Positions 9,616-18,234 of a DNA stretch of 64,000 nucleotides are shown here, piece after piece (position 1 is the first letter of the stretch; each line of letters opens with the position of its first letter). The stretch comes from Methanohalobium evestigatum Z-7303 (GTDB lineage: Archaea; Halobacteriota; Methanosarcinia; Methanosarcinales; Methanosarcinaceae). Position numbers and translations under genes: made by a program. The stretch covers positions 62,001 through 126,000 of the forward strand of contig NC_014254.1 of NCBI RefSeq assembly GCF_000196655.1, given 5' to 3'. The notes under the pieces were generated by a model. It was not told where the DNA came from, made no database searches, and saw only the letters and a list, made by a program, of their open reading frames with translations.

Positions 9616-11322
9616 TTAAAATTTATAAAACGGTACACAAAAAATAGATGAAACAAAATGGTTAATTATTTTTTCAGTATCATTAGTCAGATTATTAGTT
9701 GATAATTCTGAGGTGTCATTGGTCTCCATACTTGTATCTTCAGTTACTGTGTCATTTATTAATCCACTAATAGAAAACGCTGAAAAAGTTGTAATTTCTG
9801 ACTCGTATTGATGGTTACCATTTTTTTCATTTATGTGATTAGTTTTTAATATACTCCAATGAGTTTCATCCCATCTGTACAGATTAATATCATTTTTATT
9901 GATATTGTTATCTTTAATCCAATCATTAGATACTTTAAACTTTATTTTTCCGCTTTTAATATAATTTTCTGACTCTATATTATGATTTCCTTTTGAAATC
10001 CATATATTAAAATTTCGATAAACTTGATCAGGAGCTTTTCCATCGACTAGTTCACTATGTTGGAGATTACCATTTAACTCTTCAACCAGTATAACAACAC
10101 CGTCCGAATTTTTATCGGGTGTTAATGTTAACCCTGTTATAACTTCTGTATTCTTCAATTCTTTATAAAACTCTTGACCTGAATTAAAATCTACAGAAAA
10201 TGATTCGTTTATTAATACATTATTTTGAGGCTCAGGACTTTTAAACTCATCATTAAAAGGGTTTAAAGGATTGCAGATATCAAACGGAACTAAGAAACAC
10301 AATACAGATACTAATAATCCTATAATAATAACTATACCCACAGAATATGGTATTACATTTTTCTCAAATGCTCCTTTTTTCTTACTGGATTTAGTTGATT
10401 TTCTATTTATAAAATTAGGTTCAGCTGATACTGGTGAAAATAAATTAGGCAATCTCTTGTCTAAGTTAGCTCTGATTTGTTCTATATTATAGCCTGATGT
10501 TTGGAGTTGATTGACTGAAAGTGTTATCACATTCAACATTTCCTTAAAGTATTCATTTTTAACTTCAGCATCATTTGATTTATTTACCAAATGGTTGACG
10601 TTTTTAAGGTTTTCTTTAGTTGAATTTAGATGAGCCTCAATAGTTTTTCCATACAGTTTACCCTGTGATTCTTCTAATAACCTAGATGTTTCGTAAAGTG
10701 GTTTAAAACCTGAGAATCTGGAATTTTGAACTATGTATATATTATAATCTTCCGGATTAAATGGTTCTTCATAACCGATAGCTGTTTTACCATAAAATTT
10801 TCCCGACTCTACGATAGGCTTTAAAAAATTAAATGATGTCTTAAAGTTATTAGTACCGAAAATAAGTGAGTTTTTGTTAAATACTTTTAAAGAATTCCAA
10901 TTAAATGATGATAAAATCGCAAGTACATCTTGCGGGTCATCAAATCTATAGCTATTTTTAGATGTTATATCTTTTCTTAAGTACTGATAATATTCATATT
11001 TTAAATTCTCCATCAAATCATCGATTTCGTTATGTGTAATTAAACCAAGTTCAATTTCCACGAAACTTTTAAATTTATTAACGAATTTTTGAAATATGTT
11101 ATCCACGGAATCTGTATAAAATACTGCATAATATTGTTCATAACGTACTACAGGCGATGTTTTAGCTTTAAAATAATAAATCAGTTGAGGTTTTTCTGTT
11201 AAATCGATTTCTAATATTATACTTTTGTAAAACAAGTTTGAAATATATTCATTTTTACTCGTTATGTTTTTAGTAGAATCATATCTAAAACCCTCTGAAT
11301 CAAATATTTCTATGGTATCCAT
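9616..11322 (-). CDS. Bitopic membrane protein with cytoplasmic domain and external PGF-pre-PGF domain
   Basis: 568 residues and the last gene of the tubulin-like operon, starting 9 nt after the GTPase stop. There is no N-terminal signal peptide. Residues 1-320 are charged and soluble-looking, with no family recognised. A single strong membrane helix (about 325-348, VGIVIIIGLLVSVLCFL) follows a Lys-rich stretch, so the N-terminus should stay in the cytoplasm and the C-terminus outside. Residues about 380-525 match the PGF-pre-PGF surface domain (the VYRNFNIWISKG and SNDWIKDNNIN blocks, ending TTFSAFSISG). It resembles a linker between cytoplasmic partners and the cell surface. That coupling is inference from topology and operon position. 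Confidence 0.75.
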   Translation of the reverse strand: MDTIEIFDSEGFRYDSTKNITSKNEYISNLFYKSIILEIDLTEKPQLIYYFKAKTSPVVRYEQYYAVFYTDSVDNIFQKFVNKFKSFVEIELGLITHNEIDDLMENLKYEYYQYLRKDITSKNSYRFDDPQDVLAILSSFNWNSLKVFNKNSLIFGTNNFKTSFNFLKPIVESGKFYGKTAIGYEEPFNPEDYNIYIVQNSRFSGFKPLYETSRLLEESQGKLYGKTIEAHLNSTKENLKNVNHLVNKSNDAEVKNEYFKEMLNVITLSVNQLQTSGYNIEQIRANLDKRLPNLFSPVSAEPNFINRKSTKSSKKKGAFEKNVIPYSVGIVIIIGLLVSVLCFLVPFDICNPLNPFNDEFKSPEPQNNVLINESFSVDFNSGQEFYKELKNTEVITGLTLTPDKNSDGVVILVEELNGNLQHSELVDGKAPDQVYRNFNIWISKGNHNIESENYIKSGKIKFKVSNDWIKDNNINKNDINLYRWDETHWSILKTNHINEKNGNHQYESEITTFSAFSISGLINDTVTEDTSMETNDTSELSTNNLTNDTEKIINHFVSSIFCVPFYKF

Positions 11323-11331
11323 ATCTATCCC

Positions 11332-12792
11332 TTAACTTAATTTATTGAGGAATTTGTCGAATCCTACAAGAATAACTGAATTATTGCTATCCTTCAAAGG
11401 CACACGGATTCCATTTTCATCTATACGAGTTTGATAATAAACAGGATGGATTTCTTTGCCACCTGTCTGTTTGATAAGTGAATATATTTGCGAATTATTT
11501 TTCAGTATATCATTAACGTATTCTACGAAATCCTCATAATACTCAAGAGGGTCAATACCATTTTCTTGAGTAAATTTTTCAGCAAAGTAATCACACTTTG
11601 TAGCTACTAACATAACATCTTTATCTCTATAAGATTCTAGAATTTCAAAATAATCTGAAATATTAAGTTTATCTTTGTTAAAATACCGTTCTATATCAAT
11701 TAAAAAAATCAAAGTATTAGCTGAATCCACATTAAAAAATATTTTTTGAAAATATCTATCTTTTGTAATTAACTCTGATGTACCTTTAATAGCATCAGGT
11801 ATTTGCTTTAAATATTCTCCAGGGTAATCTATCGTTTGAAGGCTTATATTAAGCGGGAACAACCTACCGTGAACAAACTGAAAACCTAATGTTTGTGCAG
11901 TATTTTCTTCCCTACCTGTTGGTTGGATATTCCAACCATCAGAATATTGATTATCGTAGGAATTTATATCATCCACCAGATTTATTAAATCTTTTGTAGG
12001 GTTCATCGGGGTTTCTTCATTAGACGATTGCAAAGCTTCTAGGTAAGCACCGATTATAAACAATGTTTTACCTGACTGTTTAGGACCTAGTACAAAGAAC
12101 GAATTTTCTGCGTCGTATTTGAAGAATTTTTTAAGAGATATTAAAAAAACACCCGATACAGCAAGGTCTCTGTATATAAAATCTGTCTGGAGTCCAAAAT
12201 CAGCATTGTTTTCCCAGAAATTAATAAATGTAACAGACGATGCGTTTACATCAAATATAGCTGGATATAAAATATGATATTCTAAAAACGCACCGATAGT
12301 AAGGACAGCGAATATGAAATAAAGATATTTCACTACTTCTCTAAACTCTAAAGGTTGAGAGGTACCTAACTTACTCAACCTTCGTTTGCCACCTATAATC
12401 AACCCAAAAATTAAGCCACCAAATAGAATAGGGAAATTAGAAATTAAATCCACATTTCCCCAGAATACATTTTGGTCTCCTAATGTAATCAAAGCTATAA
12501 ACGTAGCAATTAATAATATCCTACCTTGCCAGCTTTTTTTAATATCTAGATTCAACAAAATTAAAAAACCCAAATATAATCCAAAAATTGAGATTGCTAC
12601 CTGCTCTAAAGTAACACCCAAATATGCGTTTGGAAGACCCCAAAAAATTACATTTGATAAATGACCGGCTAACCAGCCCCGAGCCATCATATCAGCTACA
12701 AATATAGCCAACATAAATGTTAATACAAAATAAAAAATGAATTTTTTCTCTTCTTTTCTTCTGTAAACCAGTTTCCTAAGCCCTTGTTTCAT
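11332..12792 (-). CDS. Membrane-anchored GTPase, tubulin-operon partner
   Basis: 486 residues. The first 215 hold about five membrane helices. The rest is a P-loop GTPase-like domain: Walker A GPKQSGKT near residue 238, a DYPGE motif near 320 in the Walker B/switch II position, and TKCD near 397 in the N/TKxD guanine-specificity position. The layout recalls TRAFAC-type GTPases, including the 'double-GTPase' groups found in bacterial and archaeal multi-gene systems, but I cannot place the subfamily. The gene starts 3 nt after the tubulin-like stop, so translation is probably coupled. Likely role: nucleotide-dependent membrane switch acting with the filament protein. Confidence 0.75.
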   Translation of the reverse strand: MKQGLRKLVYRRKEEKKFIFYFVLTFMLAIFVADMMARGWLAGHLSNVIFWGLPNAYLGVTLEQVAISIFGLYLGFLILLNLDIKKSWQGRILLIATFIALITLGDQNVFWGNVDLISNFPILFGGLIFGLIIGGKRRLSKLGTSQPLEFREVVKYLYFIFAVLTIGAFLEYHILYPAIFDVNASSVTFINFWENNADFGLQTDFIYRDLAVSGVFLISLKKFFKYDAENSFFVLGPKQSGKTLFIIGAYLEALQSSNEETPMNPTKDLINLVDDINSYDNQYSDGWNIQPTGREENTAQTLGFQFVHGRLFPLNISLQTIDYPGEYLKQIPDAIKGTSELITKDRYFQKIFFNVDSANTLIFLIDIERYFNKDKLNISDYFEILESYRDKDVMLVATKCDYFAEKFTQENGIDPLEYYEDFVEYVNDILKNNSQIYSLIKQTGGKEIHPVYYQTRIDENGIRVPLKDSNNSVILVGFDKFLNKLS

Positions 12793-12795
12793 ATT

Positions 12796-15700
12796 TTATC
12801 CTAAACTCCCCTTCTCATACAGGTTCAAATCTACAGAATTATTTGATGACGGATTAAGAAAATCGATGTAATCTATATAGTTTTGAAGGAGTTCATCGGA
12901 AATTTTCTTTTCATCCTGAAGGAAAAATTCAGCATCATTTTTATTCTCGAGATTAAATATTTTATTTCTTCGAACGTAATAACCTTCATCTAACCCAAAG
13001 CTGTGATATATGAGAATATCTTGTCCAACTTTTGATTCACAGCGGAAATACGAATCTCTATAACCGCCTGCTTTGACAATTTTTTGTATGTTGTCCAGGA
13101 AAATACCAGTTATAAATACCACTATATTAACGTCCCAATCCCCACCAAAACTTTCAACCCATGAAGTATAGGGATTTTCAGCGCTTCTACCACTAACATT
13201 CAGGTCAAATGCATTAGAAAATTTGTCGTGGAAATCAAGGTTATTACCAATATTAATCTGATCAATGGCTTGACTGGTTACCATTAATCTGATTTTGATT
13301 TTTTCATAACGTCTTCTGTCTTGTATAATTTTGCGACGCTTCAAATTTGTATACTGTTGGCTGCGGGTGTTATTAACAAGTTCTTCAAGGTTAGACTTTA
13401 AATGCTGCAATTCAGTTTGGTTATTTAATAATCCACTTTCACTAAGGTTAGAGTTTCCTGTTGCACGGAATACATTTATTGGTTGTATTGTTTTTGTATA
13501 TGAATAGTAATTTTCTGAAACATTTGGCAGACTGATGATATCAGTTTCTGGTTTTTTATATTTCTCAATATCATCATTAAATCCAATTATTTTTTTAGTG
13601 AAAGTTGTCCTCAAATTTTGCAAATTTTTGAATAAACTAATGGTCAAATCATAAATCTCGGTCTTGTAATCCAAATCTTTAAGTTCGTTTTTGATTTCAT
13701 CTTCCTGCTTTTTAATATGGTTAAACTCGGTTTTTTCCATCTGCAAAGCTTTGTTTAATATAGAACCCAGAGCTTCTGCATCATCACCACTTTTTAGTGA
13801 ATTAATAAACTCGTCTCTAATATCTCTTGAAGGGTTTTTAAGTAACCGTTCCATTGAATTGTATATGCTTGATTCCAACCATTCTCTGTATTTTATTGCA
13901 TCGTTGATTATATCCTGACCTGTAAAAATCAACTCTGAATAAAAATTGTCCACGGAAGCACCCAGGGTGAAAATAGCATCGCTGTTTAGCTGTGCCATCA
14001 GTTTTTTGTAATTTTTTATGGAGTTTTGCTGTTGTTCTTCATTTAACTTAAATATTGATTTCAATTTGTAGAAAACATTTTCGTTATGTATTAACAGGAA
14101 AGCCTTTTTAGCTTGTTTTAATTTTTTCAGTGATTCTTTAATTTTGAAAATGTCTCCTTCGACATCAATATTGAATTCTTTTGATTCTTTGCGGATTTGT
14201 TCAAGAATGCTCAGAATTTCCGTTTCAGATATGCTATCAATATCTTGGTCATCTTCAGCGGATATAATGTTATTATTGAATTGTTTTAAATTAGTTACTA
14301 AACTTGTTACATCTGTTTCTAAATTTGAATCCTGTATTTTTTGGTATTGTTGGACAGGAGTTTGTATTTTTTGAACGAATTCCCTTACTTTTTGTTGGTT
14401 TTCATCATTTTCTTTTTCCTGTAATGATTGAATATAGTCTTCTTTTTCTTTGAATTCCTTTTTTAAACGTTCTTTACGTTCTTTGAAATTATTATAACTC
14501 GATTGGAGACGTTGTAGTTGCATTTCCCTGTTAACCTGGTCTCCACTCTTTGTGTAAATTAAATATTCGATAGTATTGCGCAGTTGATTATCATCTATGG
14601 CTTTTTCTTTTTCAATTATATTTTTCCTACGGGTAAGGGTCGTAATTTCCTTCTCCAGGATATCTGCAAGTAATTCATCCAGATCATCAACAAATGTTAC
14701 CTGGTTCTTAGTATCTACTAGACCAACTGAATTACCCATTAAATCAATTTGTTCTAAAAAGCTATCACATTGCTCAGCTGCGTTTTTAATAATATCAGTA
14801 TAAACTGATAATGATTGGTAATTCAATTTTTTAAACAAGTTAAGATTTAATAACGAGTTTATATTGGAAAAACGCTCCTGTAATTCATTTATATCCTGTT
14901 CTTTTAATTGGACCTGGAGTTTATCTGGATGATATTTTTCGATATTTTCCAAATAACGGAATATAGATGAATAAAGGTCGTTTTCAGCTTCAAGTGACTG
15001 TTGTTTTTTAATCAGAATCTCACGTATAGCATCTCTTGATTTTCTTATCGCTTCAACATTATAACGAAGAATCTGTGGAACACCAATTATAAATGGTGCA
15101 TATTTTGGTTGGTTAGTAAACGGATCTTCCATTTTTTCAGTGCTGTAATAAGCCAAAATAGAATAAACAGCTGCTTCATCAAATTCTTTTAAACTTTTTT
15201 CAGTTTTTATCCGTTCACCTGTTTTCCCATCATAATTAGTTGGGTCTATAGGGAGCAAGATTAAATTTTTAAAAAGGTTTTTGTTTATGAGATTAAGGTA
15301 TTCAAGTTCTGATAATGTCGCATATGCATTTGTATTTTCTTTAACACCTTCGACCTGATTTGGTAAAACACCAAACAGTGTGATTTCAGTTGTAGGTTGT
15401 TGTCTTTTCAAATGTCTGGCCATATCAATCATTAACCCAGAACCAGTACCACCACCCAAACCTACGACCAGTGCTACTTTGCCATTTTCTGGCAGGTCGA
15501 CTACATTTGATATATCATCGTCTTCAGCATATGCTTTATAATAAAGAGCTTTCCCCAAACCCCTTTTTCGTATAACACCGGTAGCAAAATCAAGGTTTTC
15601 ATTAATATATTCGCTTTTAATCCACCATTTATCTCTATCCATCCCTATACCGTCAGTAATAATAGGAACAGAAGTTTCTCCTATTAAATCAACACTACTG

Positions 15701-15996
15701 TTAAGTTTGACTTTGTCTCCAGTAATTAATTTATACTTAACATCCAAGTAACCAATGTCATAATCAGTATTTCGTAACTCATTTTCTAGTTTTCTTTTTT
15801 GTTTGATTATCTGATTAATCCGTGTTTCATCTAAATTTTTCTCACCTTGAGCTGAATCTATGATCGTAACTGTAATATCTTCCGGGACAGGTTGTGGTCT
15901 AAGTGCATTTCTAAGTACCCATTCCTGTTCTAACAGGGTAAACGCTATTTCTTTGCCTGCTCCCCCTAACGCAAAAATCCTATCAGGAAATTTCAT
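12796..15996 (-). CDS. Large tubulin/FtsZ-like GTPase with coiled-coil insert
   Basis: 1066-residue cytoplasmic protein. The N-terminus has a Rossmann-like entry (RIFALGGAGKEIAFTLL). Near residues 179-185 sits GLGGGTGSG, the tubulin/FtsZ signature loop that binds GTP phosphates. The middle (about 330-800) is rich in Glu/Lys/Gln and predicted coiled coil; the C-terminal 250 residues are globular. Length and layout fit the 'tubulin-like' group (Pfam Tubulin_2/FtsZ-like families of bacteria and archaea), not cell-division FtsZ, which is about 370 residues. It is the first gene of the operon, with AAGAAGGGG upstream of the ATG and a TTATATAAAA box at 16061-16070. Polymerisation near membranes is inferred from the family and the membrane GTPase partner. 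Confidence 0.8.
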   Translation of the reverse strand: MKFPDRIFALGGAGKEIAFTLLEQEWVLRNALRPQPVPEDITVTIIDSAQGEKNLDETRINQIIKQKRKLENELRNTDYDIGYLDVKYKLITGDKVKLNSSVDLIGETSVPIITDGIGMDRDKWWIKSEYINENLDFATGVIRKRGLGKALYYKAYAEDDDISNVVDLPENGKVALVVGLGGGTGSGLMIDMARHLKRQQPTTEITLFGVLPNQVEGVKENTNAYATLSELEYLNLINKNLFKNLILLPIDPTNYDGKTGERIKTEKSLKEFDEAAVYSILAYYSTEKMEDPFTNQPKYAPFIIGVPQILRYNVEAIRKSRDAIREILIKKQQSLEAENDLYSSIFRYLENIEKYHPDKLQVQLKEQDINELQERFSNINSLLNLNLFKKLNYQSLSVYTDIIKNAAEQCDSFLEQIDLMGNSVGLVDTKNQVTFVDDLDELLADILEKEITTLTRRKNIIEKEKAIDDNQLRNTIEYLIYTKSGDQVNREMQLQRLQSSYNNFKERKERLKKEFKEKEDYIQSLQEKENDENQQKVREFVQKIQTPVQQYQKIQDSNLETDVTSLVTNLKQFNNNIISAEDDQDIDSISETEILSILEQIRKESKEFNIDVEGDIFKIKESLKKLKQAKKAFLLIHNENVFYKLKSIFKLNEEQQQNSIKNYKKLMAQLNSDAIFTLGASVDNFYSELIFTGQDIINDAIKYREWLESSIYNSMERLLKNPSRDIRDEFINSLKSGDDAEALGSILNKALQMEKTEFNHIKKQEDEIKNELKDLDYKTEIYDLTISLFKNLQNLRTTFTKKIIGFNDDIEKYKKPETDIISLPNVSENYYSYTKTIQPINVFRATGNSNLSESGLLNNQTELQHLKSNLEELVNNTRSQQYTNLKRRKIIQDRRRYEKIKIRLMVTSQAIDQINIGNNLDFHDKFSNAFDLNVSGRSAENPYTSWVESFGGDWDVNIVVFITGIFLDNIQKIVKAGGYRDSYFRCESKVGQDILIYHSFGLDEGYYVRRNKIFNLENKNDAEFFLQDEKKISDELLQNYIDYIDFLNPSSNNSVDLNLYEKGSLG

Positions 15997-16179
15997 AAAA
16001 CCCCTTCTTAATATACCGCAGTGGTATGACTGCTGATAATTGAAGAGTTAAGTATTACTGTTTTATATAACTTGTTAATTTATATATTTATGATGATATG
16101 TATTTTACAAAGAATATAATTTTTAAAGTTATCACGTGATTGATAGAAGCTAAAATCAAGAATTAAATGCAGTTGAAAG

Positions 16180-16199
16180 TTAAAAGTTTAAACTTTTAA
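16180..16199. repeat. Perfect 20-bp palindrome upstream of the tubulin operon
   Basis: TTAAAAGTTTAAACTTTTAA is fully self-complementary. It lies between the archaellin-like gene terminator and the tubulin operon promoter. Related AGTTTAAA-type words recur in other long intergenic stretches (9461-9478, 37257-37290, 49219-49240, 49461-49480). It is a candidate operator. Confidence 0.4.
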
Positions 16200-16257
16200 G
16201 TTAAACCTTCCAATAAAAAGTTGAAAAAAAAATGTAATCGCAACAAAAAATCAAACC

Positions 16258-16281
16258 ATCCTACAGGAAAACCTGCAGGAT
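16258..16281 (-). terminator. Hairpin terminator after the archaellin-like gene
   Basis: As minus-strand RNA this forms a 10-bp stem (ATCCTGCAGG/CCTGTAGGAT, with one G-U pair) closed by a TTTT loop. A T-rich tract follows. It begins about 20 nt after the gene's stop codon. Confidence 0.55.
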
Positions 16282-16302
16282 AAGTTTGTTAATCTAGTTA
16301 TC

Positions 16303-17229
16303 TCAAGGGAACAAAGAAACTTTTCTATCAACACCATAAGTTGCAGGTGTACTGAATTCCAAAATCTTGGATGTGCCGGTTTCTGGTGTTAATGTAATTT
16401 TTAAGTCTGTCCTTGGTTTTAATTTAAGGTCAGAACTGTTCCAATTTTCACTATAACCATAAGTCAGTGTGTACTCATTATCACTTAAATTGTGACCATC
16501 CAACTCGATTGTGTTATTGGATTCAAAGACTGTATAATTACCACTATCCACGGTATCATCACTGGCATTATACAATGTCGTGGATGAATTATCTACACCA
16601 TAATGGTCTAATTTGTATGTTTGATTGGATGATATGTAAGTTCCATCGATAATTGTTTCGTTATCGGCTTCTCCTACACGGTCTACGTCATCTACATTAT
16701 CTACATTAGCACTGTTTAATGTAGAAATTGACAATGCTATAAGATCTCCCTTATTCATAACCGGACTATCACTTGAGAACGATTGGTCTTCATCACGTAT
16801 AGCTTTGGCTGTAAAGTATGATTTTGATTTATTGAAAAGAAAAGCTTCTTTTTCACTATAATTATATTCTAAGGTATTGGTTTTATTCAAGTCACTGACA
16901 GTAACTATTAATTGACTAAGGTCCATCCTGTTTCCGCCAGCACTAATACTTGTACGGATTAAAAATTGGTCTACGGTCGGTTCAAGTGTACCACTGGTAC
17001 TCCCCCGTAAACCTTCAATAGTTCTAACGTTAAGATTTGATGCAACTTGTGATGTGGCTTCTTCTCCTGTAGTCTGTGCTTTTTGCTGTAGATTTCCGGA
17101 TGTTTGAATCAATACTGCAGCTGCAACAGCCGCTACAAGAATCATTGCAATGAATATGATTAACGTACCTATACCTACCTGAGCATCATCGCTCTTTACG
17201 AACAAATTTTTACTTAGTCTGATACACAT
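16303..17229 (-). CDS. Archaellin-like protein (class III signal peptide)
   Basis: The N-terminus reads KSDDAQVGIGTLIIF followed by a long hydrophobic helix ending LIQTSGNLQQKAQ. This is the standard archaellin processing region, with cleavage by FlaK-type peptidase expected just before the Gln. At about 305 residues it is longer than typical archaellins (near 200). The body is rich in N-x-S/T sites and contains an insert full of Asn and Asp. No other archaellum genes are nearby, so it may be an orphan or adhesive filament subunit. Start is uncertain: GGAGG directly abuts the ATG at 17229, while an ATC at 17223 would have a 7-nt spacing and give MRLSKNLFVKSDD. It lies upstream of, and co-directional with, the tubulin operon. 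Confidence 0.8.
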   Translation of the reverse strand: MCIRLSKNLFVKSDDAQVGIGTLIIFIAMILVAAVAAAVLIQTSGNLQQKAQTTGEEATSQVASNLNVRTIEGLRGSTSGTLEPTVDQFLIRTSISAGGNRMDLSQLIVTVSDLNKTNTLEYNYSEKEAFLFNKSKSYFTAKAIRDEDQSFSSDSPVMNKGDLIALSISTLNSANVDNVDDVDRVGEADNETIIDGTYISSNQTYKLDHYGVDNSSTTLYNASDDTVDSGNYTVFESNNTIELDGHNLSDNEYTLTYGYSENWNSSDLKLKPRTDLKITLTPETGTSKILEFSTPATYGVDRKVSLFP

Positions 17230-17260
17230 TCCTCCGTGACACATATAAAAAGATTGTGCA

Positions 17261-17280
17261 TTAAGATTAAAAAATCTTAA
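17261..17280. promoter_or_regulatory. Palindrome upstream of the archaellin-like gene
   Basis: TTAAGATT-AAAA-AATCTTAA has perfect 8-bp arms and sits about 32 bp before the start, next to TATA-like sequence (17282-17290 on the minus strand). It is a plausible repressor or activator site. Confidence 0.4.
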
Positions 17281-17678
17281 TTTATTTATATTTACAATAA
17301 CTGTTTAATGTCACAATTAATATAAAAAGTTTTTACATTAAATATTTATTGTATAAGTATAATTCTAAGTAAAAATACAAAAATAAATATTAATAGTTAG
17401 CTTTCTACTTAACGATATTGAATCTAATTATCTAACGTATAATTCGATAATCCAATATCTATAAAATTTTGAATTATGAAATTATAAGCTAAATTACTAA
17501 CCGATTCCTTAATTGCAATTTATTTGAATTTACCATATTTCATAGAATAGTACCATAAATCTGCATCATCTTCGTCGAGTAAGCCTTACGTGCTTTTTTT
17601 CCACCTTGCATTTTGGTACACCTACTTATTAATCGTGGGCCATAGACATTATAAAATAATAAAAAAACATATTAAAAA
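17281..17678. other. AT-rich intergenic region with a possible gene remnant
   Basis: Mostly AT-rich non-coding DNA. On the minus strand at about 17525-17600 there are short broken frames (for example LDEDDADLWYYSMKYGKFK before a stop, and MQGGKKARKAYST in another frame). These may be a decayed coding sequence. I see no intact gene. Confidence 0.3.
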
Positions 17679-17885
17679 TTATGCGAGTTGATTTAATTTT
17701 ATATAATTAGACTCTTCTGATTTTAATTTTTGTATAATTTCATCGATATCAAAACCTTCAGTATATAAGTCAAGTATTTTTTCAGTTAAATCGTCCCAAT
17801 CAATTTCAATTTCTACATCTACTGAAGATACATCCAAATCCTCATCTAAATCTATTGGATTCAAATCGATAGTCTCTTCAATCAA
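17679..17885 (-). CDS. Small acidic protein of unknown function
   Basis: 68 residues, starting MIEETIDLNPIDLDEDLD and strongly acidic in its first half. The second half is a predicted helix pair (LTEKILDLYTEGFDIDEII). A weak resemblance of this half to the truncated protein at 18055 (K-I-x3-Y-x-E-x-G-Y/F) hints at a shared fold. No signal peptide and no family recognised. TATA-like AT-rich DNA lies upstream. Confidence 0.5.
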   Translation of the reverse strand: MIEETIDLNPIDLDEDLDVSSVDVEIEIDWDDLTEKILDLYTEGFDIDEIIQKLKSEESNYIKLNQLA

Positions 17886-18054
17886 TTAACCACCTTTTAT
17901 TTATTAAATTCTAATACTATATAAGTATATTTATTTATTAAGTAATAATTTATTGATAAAAAATGCGAGTTTATTAGTAAGTACTTTTATTCATTTATAT
18001 TAAATTATAAAAAATAATTTTTATATTATTAGTTATTTTACATTTGTAGTTTAT

Positions 18055-18234
18055 ATGACAGACAAAGATAATTTAGATGGTCCTAATCAAAAAACATCCA
18101 ACCTTACTTTAAAGAATGCCGACAAGTTGAGCGAATCTGAACTCAAAAAGAAAATCATTGAAAAGTATAAAGAAAATGGTTATACTATTAAGCAATTACC
18201 CATATCGAAAAGTAGTGAACTACCGCTGAGCTAA
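18055..18234 (+). pseudogene. Small gene truncated by the IS605-type insertion
   Basis: 59 codons from ATG (MTDKDNLDGPNQ) to a TAA that lies inside the terminal hairpin of the insertion element. The last residues (SSELPLS) are translated from the element's end, so the native protein was longer. The preserved part contains a charged helical stretch (SELKKKIIEKYKENGYTIKQL). Function unknown. Confidence 0.45.
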
